From Hyphomicrobiales bacterium (GTDB lineage: Bacteria > Pseudomonadota > Alphaproteobacteria > Rhizobiales > CAJQND01): 36,054 nucleotides of DNA. Below the pieces are notes generated by a model, which was not told where the DNA came from, made no database searches, and was given only the letters and a program-made list of their open reading frames with translations. Location of the stretch: the NCBI GenBank assembly GCA_028285595.1, contig JANQOW010000040.1:1-36054 (forward strand), given 5' to 3'. Numbering within the stretch: position 1 is the first letter of the stretch; every line of letters starts with the position of its first letter. The position numbers and the translations under genes were made by a program. Shown in pieces: positions 1 to 8,117 of this stretch.

Positions 1-2229
1 GCTCGCCAGGCTCAAGAGTTCATCGAGCGGATCGTTCACCTCAGCGCCCAAGCGCTCGGCAAAGCGCCGCCGCGCCCCGCCCACATCCAACACCTCCGAC
101 AGAAACTCAAATGGCCGTGCGTTGCGGGCCAGGGTGCGCCAGGCCGCCAATTGGCCGGCGGCCTTGGAGAAGCCCGGCGCGTGCTCCAGCGCACTCAGCA
201 AACGGCCCGTGCGGGTGGTGCAAAGGTCAATCAGATCCTCATCGGTGATGGTCCGCCCGTCATCATGCTGCACAAGCGGGCTCTTTAAGACGCACGCCAG
301 AGAATAGTCATCCTCAACCAGGTGCAGGGCCCGGGCGAGCGCTACCAGATCCATCACCGCAATATGGCTGTTGATCTTCAAGCGGTCGGCGCCCGCCACC
401 GGGATCGCATGATCGCGGAGGGTACGCACCACCGCATCGGCCAGAACCGTGCGGTTGCGCACCAGGATCAGCACATCGCCCGGCACGATAGCGCGCCCGC
501 GCGGGGTGAGGGTATGTCCTTCGTCGAGCCAGGACCTGATGGTTGCGGCAATGTGACGGGCCAGCTCCAACCGCGGGTCTGCGGCCCCTGGTGCATCAAC
601 CGGCTCATAGGGGTCCGGTTCATCCTCATCTTCGCGCTCAAACAGCGGCCACAGTTCCACCCGTCCGGATTGGCCCAAGCGATTGGCCTGATGGAGGATT
701 TCGTCATCTGCCAGGCCTTTTTGGGCAAGCGGGTCCTCAAACACCCTGTCGACCGCATCGAGTACCGTCTGGGTGGACCGGAAGGAAATGTTGACCCGTA
801 CATCTTCAAAAGGCTGGCTGGCTTCTGCCACGCGAGCCTCCAGCAGCGCCTTTTGGGCAATAAATTCGTCAGGGGCTGCGCCCTGAAACGAGAAGATGGA
901 CTGCTTGTGATCCCCCACGGCGAAGACGGTGCGCCGGCCTTCCCGCGCGCCTTCGCCCACGAAGAACTCCCCTGTCAGTTGGTTCACGATCTCCCATTGT
1001 TCCGGGCTGGTGTCTTGGGCTTCGTCGATCAGCACATGGTCAATGCCGCCATCCAGACGGAACAGAACCCAGGCCGCGTCCAGCCGGGTAAGCAGGTTGC
1101 GGGTGTAGATGACCAGGTCATCGTAGTCCAGCTGGCCGCGGCGCTCTTTCTCGCTTTGGAAATGGCGCAGGATGATGCTGGCCAGTGTGAAGAGGGCGTG
1201 GCTGGCTTCCGCCGTGGCGGCGGCCTTGCGGCGGTCTTCCACGGCCACCACCCGCTGCTGTTCAGCTTCAAGCCACTGCCAGACCGCGGGGTGGTCCTGT
1301 TTGATGGCCTTGGTGGCCAGGCTGCGTTCTGTACGCGGTTCTCCCTTAGCGGTGAGAAAGGCTGACGCGTAGAGGTCCCAATCGTCATCGCTCAGGGCCG
1401 TGGCCAACGTGACTGAACGCTCTTGGTCGGTCTTGCTGGTGCTTGCCGCGAAGGCATCTGCCGCGTCGGTAACACTGGGCCGGTCCAGACTCGCCCAAGC
1501 TTCAGCGATCACCGTTTCGGATGTTGCCTCCGCATCAAGGCCAAGCTCGCCATAGAGCGCCGCCTTGAGATTGGCGGTGGCAGCGTCAAGGGACCAGCCG
1601 GCCACCAACGGAGAGCGCTGGCTGAGCAAGGTTGTGAGCACATCATCAAACCCTGCGGCCTGGGTGTGGACGATAATGCGTTGGAGTGCCTCCGCCTCCG
1701 GGGTTGCGGCGTCACTCTGGGCGGCGAGGCCGAGCACGTGCTCGCGGGCCGCTTGCATCAGCTCTTCAGACGTGCGCTCGTCCATGATGGCAAAACCCGG
1801 CGCAATCCCGGCTTCCACCGGAAAGCGTTGGAGCACGCTCTCGCAAAAGCCGTGCAAGGTCTGGATCTTCAGGCCGCCCGGGGTTTCCAGTGCACGGGTG
1901 AACAGGCGCCGTGCCACGGCCAGGCTGCCATCCCAGGTCTGCGGTGCGCCCAGAGTGGCAATGGCGTCGCGCAGCTCTGGGTCGCTCATGACGATCCACG
2001 CCGACAGACGTCGGAACAGGCGGGTCTCCATCTCGGCGGCGGCGGCCCGTGTGAACGTGAGGCACAAGATCCGCTCAGGCGGCGCGCCGGCCAGCATGAG
2101 GCGGATGATGCGGTTGACCAGGACATAGGTTTTGCCCGAGCCTGCATTGGCCGACACCCAGGCTGAAGCCTCCGGCCGGGAGGCGCGCGCCTGTTGGATA
2201 CTGGCCTGCGAGAGGTTGGCAGAGGTCAT
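1..2229 (-). CDS. addA: AddA helicase-nuclease subunit (3' end cut by window edge)
   Basis: Helicase-nuclease subunit of AddAB, which resects double-strand DNA breaks for RecA-dependent repair. The first 743 codons are present and the frame runs off position 1 with no stop. Visible motifs of UvrD-type superfamily 1 helicases: Walker A AGSGKT at residues 29-34, LTFTRAAAAEM (motif Ia) about 35 residues later, Walker B DEAQDTSPEQW starting at D402, then VGDHKQSIFSFQGA and NISFRST (motifs III and IV). The C-terminal RecB-type nuclease domain lies outside the window. The ATG at 2229 overlaps the addB stop (ATGA), showing translational coupling in an addB-addA operon. A full alphaproteobacterial AddA is about 1150 residues, so roughly one third is missing because of the window boundary, not because the gene is broken. 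Confidence 0.95.
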   Translation of the reverse strand, partial: MTSANLSQASIQQARASRPEASAWVSANAGSGKTYVLVNRIIRLMLAGAPPERILCLTFTRAAAAEMETRLFRRLSAWIVMSDPELRDAIATLGAPQTWDGSLAVARRLFTRALETPGGLKIQTLHGFCESVLQRFPVEAGIAPGFAIMDERTSEELMQAAREHVLGLAAQSDAATPEAEALQRIIVHTQAAGFDDVLTTLLSQRSPLVAGWSLDAATANLKAALYGELGLDAEATSETVIAEAWASLDRPSVTDAADAFAASTSKTDQERSVTLATALSDDDWDLYASAFLTAKGEPRTERSLATKAIKQDHPAVWQWLEAEQQRVVAVEDRRKAAATAEASHALFTLASIILRHFQSEKERRGQLDYDDLVIYTRNLLTRLDAAWVLFRLDGGIDHVLIDEAQDTSPEQWEIVNQLTGEFFVGEGAREGRRTVFAVGDHKQSIFSFQGAAPDEFIAQKALLEARVAEASQPFEDVRVNISFRSTQTVLDAVDRVFEDPLAQKGLADDEILHQANRLGQSGRVELWPLFEREDEDEPDPYEPVDAPGAADPRLELARHIAATIRSWLDEGHTLTPRGRAIVPGDVLILVRNRTVLADAVVRTLRDHAIPVAGADRLKINSHIAVMDLVALARALHLVEDDYSLACVLKSPLVQHDDGRTITDEDLIDLCTTRTGRLLSALEHAPGFSKAAGQLAAWRTLARNARPFEFLSEVLDVGGARRRFAERLGAEVNDPLDELLSLAS

Positions 2230-5200
2230 GCGCCCTCCTCATCGTGGCCGGCGAAGCTCGACCATTCCCGGTAGCGGCTGAGGTGGTCAAAGGCGAGGTC
2301 CCGGTCCGCATATTTGGGCAGGACACGGGGTAAATAGGGACAAGGCGGAGTGGCGCCATAGCGGGCAATGAGACGCTTGAGCTTCTCAAAGGTATTGGCC
2401 GCCACGTCTTGAACCGATGCGTCGATTTTGGGTTTGGCCCGTGCCGGATCCAGAAAGCGCGTGTCGACGGCGGGCTCACCGCCCGACAGTTGCAGATAGA
2501 GCAGCGCCGTCGTCCCGGTCTCGCCAACGCCCTCAAACGCACCCTCGGCCAGCATGGCAGCTTCAAGCAGGAGCTGCGGAGCCTTGCCGGACAGGGCCTC
2601 GGTGATGCCTGGCGGCGCCCCGGTCTTATAGTCAATGAGGCGGGCACTGCCATCTGCCAGAATGTCGATCCGGTCGGCCCGGCCGGTGAGCGTGAAGCCA
2701 TCCACGCTGCCTTTTGGGATCATAAGGCGCCCCCGGGTTTCCACGTGGACGGCGCGGATGTCTTCGCGCAGGCCGCGTTCAACCTGGGCGACCTCTTCGG
2801 CCACGCGCAGAAACCTTGGCCACCAGAAAGCTTCCACATCGGGATATCCGCTCCATTGGGCAAAGGCGTCCTGGCCGATCCTTTTGAGTTCTGCCGGGAT
2901 GTCGTCCGGCAGCTCGGCGGGCCAGGCTTTGGAAAACTCTTCGAAAATCTCATGGAACAGCATGCCGCGTTCGCGGGGGCCAGGGGCCAAACCCAGCTCT
3001 TCCAACGGCTGCAGCTTCAGGATATGGCGGGCATAGATGGCGTAAGGGTCGCGCAGCCAGGTTTCGATCTCAGTGATGCTGAGGCGCTTGGGCCTTAGGC
3101 TCAGCGCCGGAGCGGGGGCCGGGCGTTCCACCGGCCGGATCTGCGCCGGGTGGTCCAGGCCCAAGGCCGCGGCCAGCAGCTTGCGGCCGCCCGCTTCGAT
3201 GTCCGGCCCGTTCACGGCCTCAAGAATGGCCATGAGCCGCAAGAGCCAGCGGGAGGGCACGGCGGGCGCGCCTTCCTGCTTGTCGGAATAGGTGAGGTAA
3301 ACAGCCCCGCTCGCGGCCGCTGCCTGCACGAAGTCGTGGGCGCTCAGGCCCATGCGGCGCTCCGGGCTGGCAAGACCTAAGTCTTCGCGCATGGGCCGGT
3401 TGAGCCAGGCGTCCGACTGGGTTTGGGCCGGCCATGTTTTCTCGTTCAGACCGCCTAGGATGATCACATCATGATCGCTCATGCGCGCTTCCAAAAGGCC
3501 CAAAATCTGAAGCCGCGGATGGGTACCGTAGCGCGGCCGCACCACCGGCTGTGCCATCAGACCCATGAGCGTGCGGCGCAGATCCGCCGGCGCGATGAGC
3601 GGTCCATCCGGACCAGCTTCCAAGAGGCTGGAGAAGAACTGAGACAATTGCTCGCCGGCCTCACCGCTCCAAAGCGCCGTGCTATCGCCGGTTTCATCGG
3701 CAGCGATGGCCTCTGCGGTGCGGATGGCGCACTCCACCGCGCTCTCAAGTCTGAGGGTGTTGCTTGTTTGGCTGAGGCTTATGAGATCCTCAAAGGCTGC
3801 GGGGACCATAAGCGCCGCATCGGCCGCTTCCGCCCAGTCTGCGTCTGTCCACCCGGCGAGATGCGCGAACCAGTGGGGGTTGGCCTCCATGTCCTTGCGG
3901 CGTTGGGTCAGAGCGCCGGGCAGTGCGTTCAGCCCGGCCGGTGCAACCCCGCGCAGCACAGCCATCTCCAGCTTGCGGGCCGCCCGGGTTGCGGTGCCTG
4001 GCGGGCGACCAAAGCGTGCCAGGGGATGGGCAAAAAGGCACACCAGGCTGGATGGGCTGAAGTGCGTTTCCAGGGCACTGAGCACGAGGTCGATGAGGGT
4101 GCCCGGCAAGGTGCGCGACAAGGGAATGCCGGCACTGTCGTCCACATTCAGATCCCAGCGTTTAAGCTGTGCAGAGACGCGCCGTCCCAGGTTGCGATCC
4201 GGTGTGATGAGGGCGGCTGTTTTACCTGGTGTCTCTGCGCACTGGCGCATTTTGAGAGCGATCGACAGCGCTTCCTCGCGTCGCCCGGGTGCCCGCAAAA
4301 GCGTGAGATTTGAAAGAGCGCCTTCAAGATCGGGCGCCAATTGCGGCAGGCTTTGCTGCCAAAGGTCAGTGGTTTCCGAAGGCCGCATGACCTCACTGAG
4401 GAGTTTGGCGCGGGCTTGGTTCGTGCTGTCCATTTCGCCCAGGATTTGGACGTGCTCACGCCGTGCGCCGAGGCCCGCCAAGAGCTCCGCCAGGCCGAAT
4501 TGAGGATGCTGGGGGTCGAGTGCCTGCCAGCTCTCTTCATCCAGAGCGGTGTCGAGCCCGGGCAGCACAACGGCGCCGTGGGGTAAGTGCGCGATCGACT
4601 TGAGCAGTCTTGCCGTTGCGGGGATCGATCCGGTGGAACCCGCCGCGATAAACGGAGCTTCTGGGTTCACAGCGCTGAGGCGGGCCGCTTCTGCGCTGAT
4701 CAGCTGATTGCGCCGCTCAGAGGGGCCGATCATACCGCGCGCCTCAAGCTCTTCCGGCAATTGCAGGCGCACAATATCGAGCACGTTCAAAACGTCCTGC
4801 CAGTAGGCTGCAAAGTCGTCCGACACAAGCTGGCCGAGAGCCTCCAGCGGGACCTCCTCGGTTTCAAGCTGATCCACCAAGCGGCCCAGATCCGCGGCCA
4901 CGTCCACGGCTTGCGCGGGATGCGCCAACAGAGCCTTGGAAAACGCGGTGGACGGGTTGTCTTGAGCCCAATCCATGAGTAGCCGCGCGAGGATCAACTG
5001 GCGCCGGAGCGGTGATACGGCGCCAGGGAACTCCGGCGCGGCCGCGCCCTCGAAATATTCCGGTGTGAGGGCAAACTCTTCCTCGTCCACATCCCCAAGC
5101 GGCTGAATGCGTGGCAAGAGGAGAGCGGCACCGTCGCTTTCATTCAAGAAGGCGTTGGCCAGTTCGCGAGCGGCGCGGCGGGTGGGCACCAAAACCGTGT

Positions 5201-5336
5201 AGGCGGCAAGGTCAGTCGGACCGGGCTTGGGCAGGTGGGCTGACGGGAAACCGCCGGCCAGAATCGCGCGCGCAAGGGTTTTGAGAAACGGAACCCCGGG
5301 CGGAATCGACCAAATGTGCGGTGCGCCACTTTTCAT
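2226..5336 (-). CDS. addB: AddB, second subunit of the AddAB double-strand break repair nuclease
   Basis: 1036 residues, the usual size for alphaproteobacterial AddB. AddB pairs with AddA, carries an inactivated helicase fold and supplies a second nuclease domain. The N-terminal part has VPTRRAARELANAFL, an AddB-type degenerate nucleotide-binding segment. The C-terminal RecB-like nuclease core is visible as HEIFEEF followed by GRADRIDIL and LIDYKTGAPP, the usual H...D...DYK pattern. The four-cysteine Fe-S cluster of Bacillus AddB is not seen; the C-terminus has only an isolated cysteine (TPPCPYLP). The ATG at 5336 starts MKSGAPHIWSIPPGVPFL. It is separated from murU by the divergent RidA-family gene, so addBA probably has its own promoter in the short gap at 5337-5398. 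Confidence 0.95.
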   Translation of the reverse strand: MKSGAPHIWSIPPGVPFLKTLARAILAGGFPSAHLPKPGPTDLAAYTVLVPTRRAARELANAFLNESDGAALLLPRIQPLGDVDEEEFALTPEYFEGAAAPEFPGAVSPLRRQLILARLLMDWAQDNPSTAFSKALLAHPAQAVDVAADLGRLVDQLETEEVPLEALGQLVSDDFAAYWQDVLNVLDIVRLQLPEELEARGMIGPSERRNQLISAEAARLSAVNPEAPFIAAGSTGSIPATARLLKSIAHLPHGAVVLPGLDTALDEESWQALDPQHPQFGLAELLAGLGARREHVQILGEMDSTNQARAKLLSEVMRPSETTDLWQQSLPQLAPDLEGALSNLTLLRAPGRREEALSIALKMRQCAETPGKTAALITPDRNLGRRVSAQLKRWDLNVDDSAGIPLSRTLPGTLIDLVLSALETHFSPSSLVCLFAHPLARFGRPPGTATRAARKLEMAVLRGVAPAGLNALPGALTQRRKDMEANPHWFAHLAGWTDADWAEAADAALMVPAAFEDLISLSQTSNTLRLESAVECAIRTAEAIAADETGDSTALWSGEAGEQLSQFFSSLLEAGPDGPLIAPADLRRTLMGLMAQPVVRPRYGTHPRLQILGLLEARMSDHDVIILGGLNEKTWPAQTQSDAWLNRPMREDLGLASPERRMGLSAHDFVQAAAASGAVYLTYSDKQEGAPAVPSRWLLRLMAILEAVNGPDIEAGGRKLLAAALGLDHPAQIRPVERPAPAPALSLRPKRLSITEIETWLRDPYAIYARHILKLQPLEELGLAPGPRERGMLFHEIFEEFSKAWPAELPDDIPAELKRIGQDAFAQWSGYPDVEAFWWPRFLRVAEEVAQVERGLREDIRAVHVETRGRLMIPKGSVDGFTLTGRADRIDILADGSARLIDYKTGAPPGITEALSGKAPQLLLEAAMLAEGAFEGVGETGTTALLYLQLSGGEPAVDTRFLDPARAKPKIDASVQDVAANTFEKLKRLIARYGATPPCPYLPRVLPKYADRDLAFDHLSRYREWSSFAGHDEEGA

Positions 5337-5398
5337 CCAACGACAATGCGCGATTCCAAGTGTAATGTCAGCGCCCGGAACACGAGCAAAGGTCGGTT

Positions 5399-5809
5399 AT
5401 GAGAGCAAATCCACCAGGTGTCTGGCATCCGAAAGGACGCGGTTTTCACATGGCTGCCGTCCAGCCACCCGGTCACGTGGTGCATCTCACAGGCCAAGTG
5501 GCTTGGGATGAGCATGAAACCATCGTTGGGTCAGGTAATGTCGAAGCGCAAACGCGGCAGTGTTTCACCAACATCGCGCGGATCCTTGAGGCCCTCGGTG
5601 GGCAGATGGACGATATCGTGTCGATCACCACGTACTACACTGACCCCGATCAACTCCCGGCCATCCAGAAGGTGCGCAACGAGATCTTGAATGCTGAGAC
5701 CTCGCCGGTGAGCACGTCGGTGATGGTGGCGGGGTTGGGGCACCCGGAGTTCCTGGTGGAGCTGACGCCTATTGCCGTGATCCCGGACGCGAGGTTTATT
5801 GCGCCCTAG
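5399..5809 (+). CDS. RidA/YjgF-family protein lacking the catalytic arginine
   Basis: 136 residues with a full Rid/YjgF/UK114 fold pattern: LTGQVAWD, QTRQCFTNIARILEALGG, DIVSITTYYTD and FLVELTPIAV. RidA enzymes hydrolyse reactive enamine/imine intermediates from amino-acid metabolism using a conserved arginine (R105 in E. coli RidA). Here the aligned position is Ser105 (SPVSTSVMVAGLG), so this is an arginine-less Rid subgroup and imine deaminase activity is not expected. E121 is kept. The ATG at 5399 has a weak AAAGG about 6 bases upstream (5388-5392). It is the only plus-strand gene in the first 16 kb and sits between addB and the murU-like gene. Its 3' end overlaps that of the nucleotidyltransferase by 4 bases, tail to tail. 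Confidence 0.85.
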   Translation: MRANPPGVWHPKGRGFHMAAVQPPGHVVHLTGQVAWDEHETIVGSGNVEAQTRQCFTNIARILEALGGQMDDIVSITTYYTDPDQLPAIQKVRNEILNAETSPVSTSVMVAGLGHPEFLVELTPIAVIPDARFIAP

Positions 5810-6534
5810 CTTTGCAGGACCTGCTCAGCAGTTGAGATGGCCTCTGGTGTGTTGACTTCTATCCAGATGCCGTCGTGGCGCAGGCCCTTCAGGCGTCCCT
5901 TTTCAATGGCTTTATCGAACAAGACATTCATGGAGAACTTGCCTTTCGGAGCGTCCTTGAAGACGCGCGGATGGACCATGTAGACGCCGGTAAAGACGAA
6001 TGCTGCGATTTCGTTTTCGCCGCGCCGGGTGAGCGTGCCGTCGGGGTCGCAGTGAAAATCGCCCGGTCCGAAATAGCCATGGCTCGCCACGGTGCTGCAG
6101 ATGAGCAGGAGCATGTCCATGCTGTCATCGTCCCAGCTGACGCGCAGGCGCTCCAGACTTGGGCGTGCGCCCTCGATCCAGAGGCTGTCCGTGTTCACCA
6201 TGAAGAAGGGTTCAGAGCCCAGATGCGGCAGCGCCTTCACCAGACCTCCGCCGGTCTCCAGCAGCTCTTCACGCTCGTCGGAGATAATGATCTTAGGCCG
6301 CTGCACACCGCGCAAGTGATCCTCCAGCATATCGGCCTTGTAGTGCACATTGACCACAGCTTGCTCAACGCCCGCATCGCGCAACCGCTCCATTGCATGG
6401 TCAATCAACGGCTTGCCCGCCACCTCAACCAGGGGCTTGGGGCGGTCGTTGGTGAGCGGCCGCATGCGGGTGCCGAGGCCGGCCGCAAGCATCATGGCAC
6501 GGGTACCAATGGGGGGAGGGGGTGTGTCCGTCAT
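5806..6534 (-). CDS. murU: MurU-like sugar-1-phosphate nucleotidyltransferase
   Basis: 242 residues with the sugar nucleotidyltransferase signature MLAAGLGTRMRPLT...RPKPLVEVAGKPLIDH, a metal-binding aspartate in VNTDSLW, and a C-terminal GIWIEVNTPEA. By family and context it is probably N-acetylmuramate-1-phosphate uridylyltransferase (MurU), which makes UDP-MurNAc from recycled cell-wall sugar. The AmgK-type kinase that would make its substrate is encoded directly upstream. A longer reading frame extends to 6762, but it runs inside the upstream gene. The ATG at 6534 (MTDTPPPPIGTRAMML) lies 14 bases after that gene's stop and gives the normal length. MurU is inferred over generic mannose-1-phosphate guanylyltransferase mainly from gene order. 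Confidence 0.8.
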   Translation of the reverse strand: MTDTPPPPIGTRAMMLAAGLGTRMRPLTNDRPKPLVEVAGKPLIDHAMERLRDAGVEQAVVNVHYKADMLEDHLRGVQRPKIIISDEREELLETGGGLVKALPHLGSEPFFMVNTDSLWIEGARPSLERLRVSWDDDSMDMLLLICSTVASHGYFGPGDFHCDPDGTLTRRGENEIAAFVFTGVYMVHPRVFKDAPKGKFSMNVLFDKAIEKGRLKGLRHDGIWIEVNTPEAISTAEQVLQS

Positions 6535-6548
6535 CGCTCTGCACTCAC

Positions 6549-8108
6549 TCACACAAGATCGAGCTGCCGCGCCGATGCCGGGAAGGCGCTGTCGTACCAG
6601 CCCTTCAACGCGGCGAGAACCGGGGCGCTTAGCGTGCGGTCCAAATACCCCCATAGGCGCGGTATGTGCTGCAGATAGCCGGGCTTGCCGTCCCGCTGCT
6701 TGAGCCGCATGAAGATGCCGAGGATCTTGGTGGCCCGCTGGGCGGCCAATATGGCGTAGCACTCCTCAAAGGCCTGCCGGTCAAACCCGCCATCGGCCTC
6801 CAGGCGCTTCTGGCAATAATGCTCAAACATCTGCCGTTCAAAATCCTCATCGATGTCCACGCGTGCATCCTGGAGCAAGGACGCAAGATCATAGGCCGGA
6901 TGGCCTCGAACCGCGTCCTGAAAGTCAATAATGCCGAGACGAGCGAGCCCGTCCTTGTCAGCCCGCCAAATCAGGTTGGGCGAATGATAGTCGCGCAGAC
7001 ACCAGACAGTTTGATGACGCTCAAGCCGCGGCCAGAGGGCACGCCAGATGGCCAGGAAATCTGCCCGCACGGTATCGGGCGCTGGGCTGTCATGCACCGC
7101 CGGCCAGTACCAGTCCAAGACCAGTTCAACTTCGATCTCAAGCGCACCCGGATCATAAGGGGGCACGTTATAGGTCTCATTGCTCTTCAGGGTGATTGTG
7201 CCCGGCAGAGGCTGTTCGGCGAGCCGCACCAAAGCCTCGACTGCCGTGCGATAGGGCTCATCCAGGCTCACATCCCCCGCCCGCACCATGTCTTGGAACA
7301 CGTCACCGCCCAGATCCTCGATCACCAGCAGGCCGGCCTCCAGGTCGAAGGCCTCGATCTTGGGCGCTGAGAGCCCGATCTCCCGCAGGCCCTGATCGAT
7401 TGCGGCGAAGGCTGTCACGTTTTCCGCAAGATGAGCGATCTGGCTGTAGGGAAGTCCATTGCGCACCACCGGTCCGTCGGGCATTGGAGGAGAATCCATC
7501 AAGATCAGGGGCCGCTCTTTTCCTGTCGGACTGTTGAGCCTTTCGTAGCGCCGTGCCGAAGCATCGCCCAGAAGGAAGGTGCGCGCGCGGGTGTGATGGC
7601 CCGAAGCGTCCAGGAAGGCACTGATGATCTCCATGCGCTCCGCGCGCTGTGACCAGCTTCCGTGGCCTTGCAGGGTCAGCTCGCGTGTGCCGGGTTCTTG
7701 ACCGTCATCAAGCGTGATCTCCAGCCGGTCGTCCGGCAGATACGCCTCTGCCCGGTCGGGCCATTCGGCCACCAGCACCATCGTGTCGCTGAGGCCGGGA
7801 AATCCAAGCTCCGGGATCTCGTTGTCATCGACAACCCGGTAGAAATCGAAGTGTGCCACCGGGAGGCGGGTGAAGTCGTAGGTCTGAACCAGCGTGAAGG
7901 TGGGGCTCGGAACATCGAACTGCGTATCGTGCGGGCTGAGGGCGCGGATGAAGGCCCGGGCGAAGGTTGATTTGCCTGTGCCCAGATCACCGGCCAGGGT
8001 GATCACATCGCCGATGCGCGCAAACAACGAGAGTTCATGGGCAAAGGCTTCCGTGGCGGCTTCTGTGGGCAGGTGCACGGTGCGGCAATATCGGGCGCCA
8101 GACGTCAT
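6549..8108 (-). CDS. Fused TsaE ATPase and AmgK-type aminosugar kinase
   Basis: 519 residues in two parts. Residues 1-140 are TsaE, the ATPase of the t6A tRNA-modification complex: Walker A GDLGTGKST at 40-48, SPTFTLVQTYD and HFDFYRV. Residues about 170-510 are an aminoglycoside-phosphotransferase-like kinase with catalytic segment LRDYHSPNLIW and metal-binding IIDFQDA, then HPAYDLASLLQDAR. The kinase half resembles AmgK, which phosphorylates MurNAc/GlcNAc at the anomeric carbon during peptidoglycan recycling. The murU-like gene following 14 bases downstream supports this. Such fusions are known from alphaproteobacteria. The gene starts 9 bases after the divL stop, so divL, tsaE-amgK and murU form one operon. 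The TsaE assignment is firm; AmgK substrate specificity is inferred. Confidence 0.88.
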   Translation of the reverse strand: MTSGARYCRTVHLPTEAATEAFAHELSLFARIGDVITLAGDLGTGKSTFARAFIRALSPHDTQFDVPSPTFTLVQTYDFTRLPVAHFDFYRVVDDNEIPELGFPGLSDTMVLVAEWPDRAEAYLPDDRLEITLDDGQEPGTRELTLQGHGSWSQRAERMEIISAFLDASGHHTRARTFLLGDASARRYERLNSPTGKERPLILMDSPPMPDGPVVRNGLPYSQIAHLAENVTAFAAIDQGLREIGLSAPKIEAFDLEAGLLVIEDLGGDVFQDMVRAGDVSLDEPYRTAVEALVRLAEQPLPGTITLKSNETYNVPPYDPGALEIEVELVLDWYWPAVHDSPAPDTVRADFLAIWRALWPRLERHQTVWCLRDYHSPNLIWRADKDGLARLGIIDFQDAVRGHPAYDLASLLQDARVDIDEDFERQMFEHYCQKRLEADGGFDRQAFEECYAILAAQRATKILGIFMRLKQRDGKPGYLQHIPRLWGYLDRTLSAPVLAALKGWYDSAFPASARQLDLV

Positions 8109-8117
8109 GGGAGGCGT

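Noticed and set aside
322-1365. Plus-strand open frame opposite addA
   Set aside because: The minus strand carries all AddA helicase motifs in one uninterrupted frame; the plus-strand frame has no recognisable motif.
5875-6678. Plus-strand open frame opposite the murU-like gene
   Set aside because: It overlaps the catalytic motifs of two confident minus-strand genes and has no domain signature.
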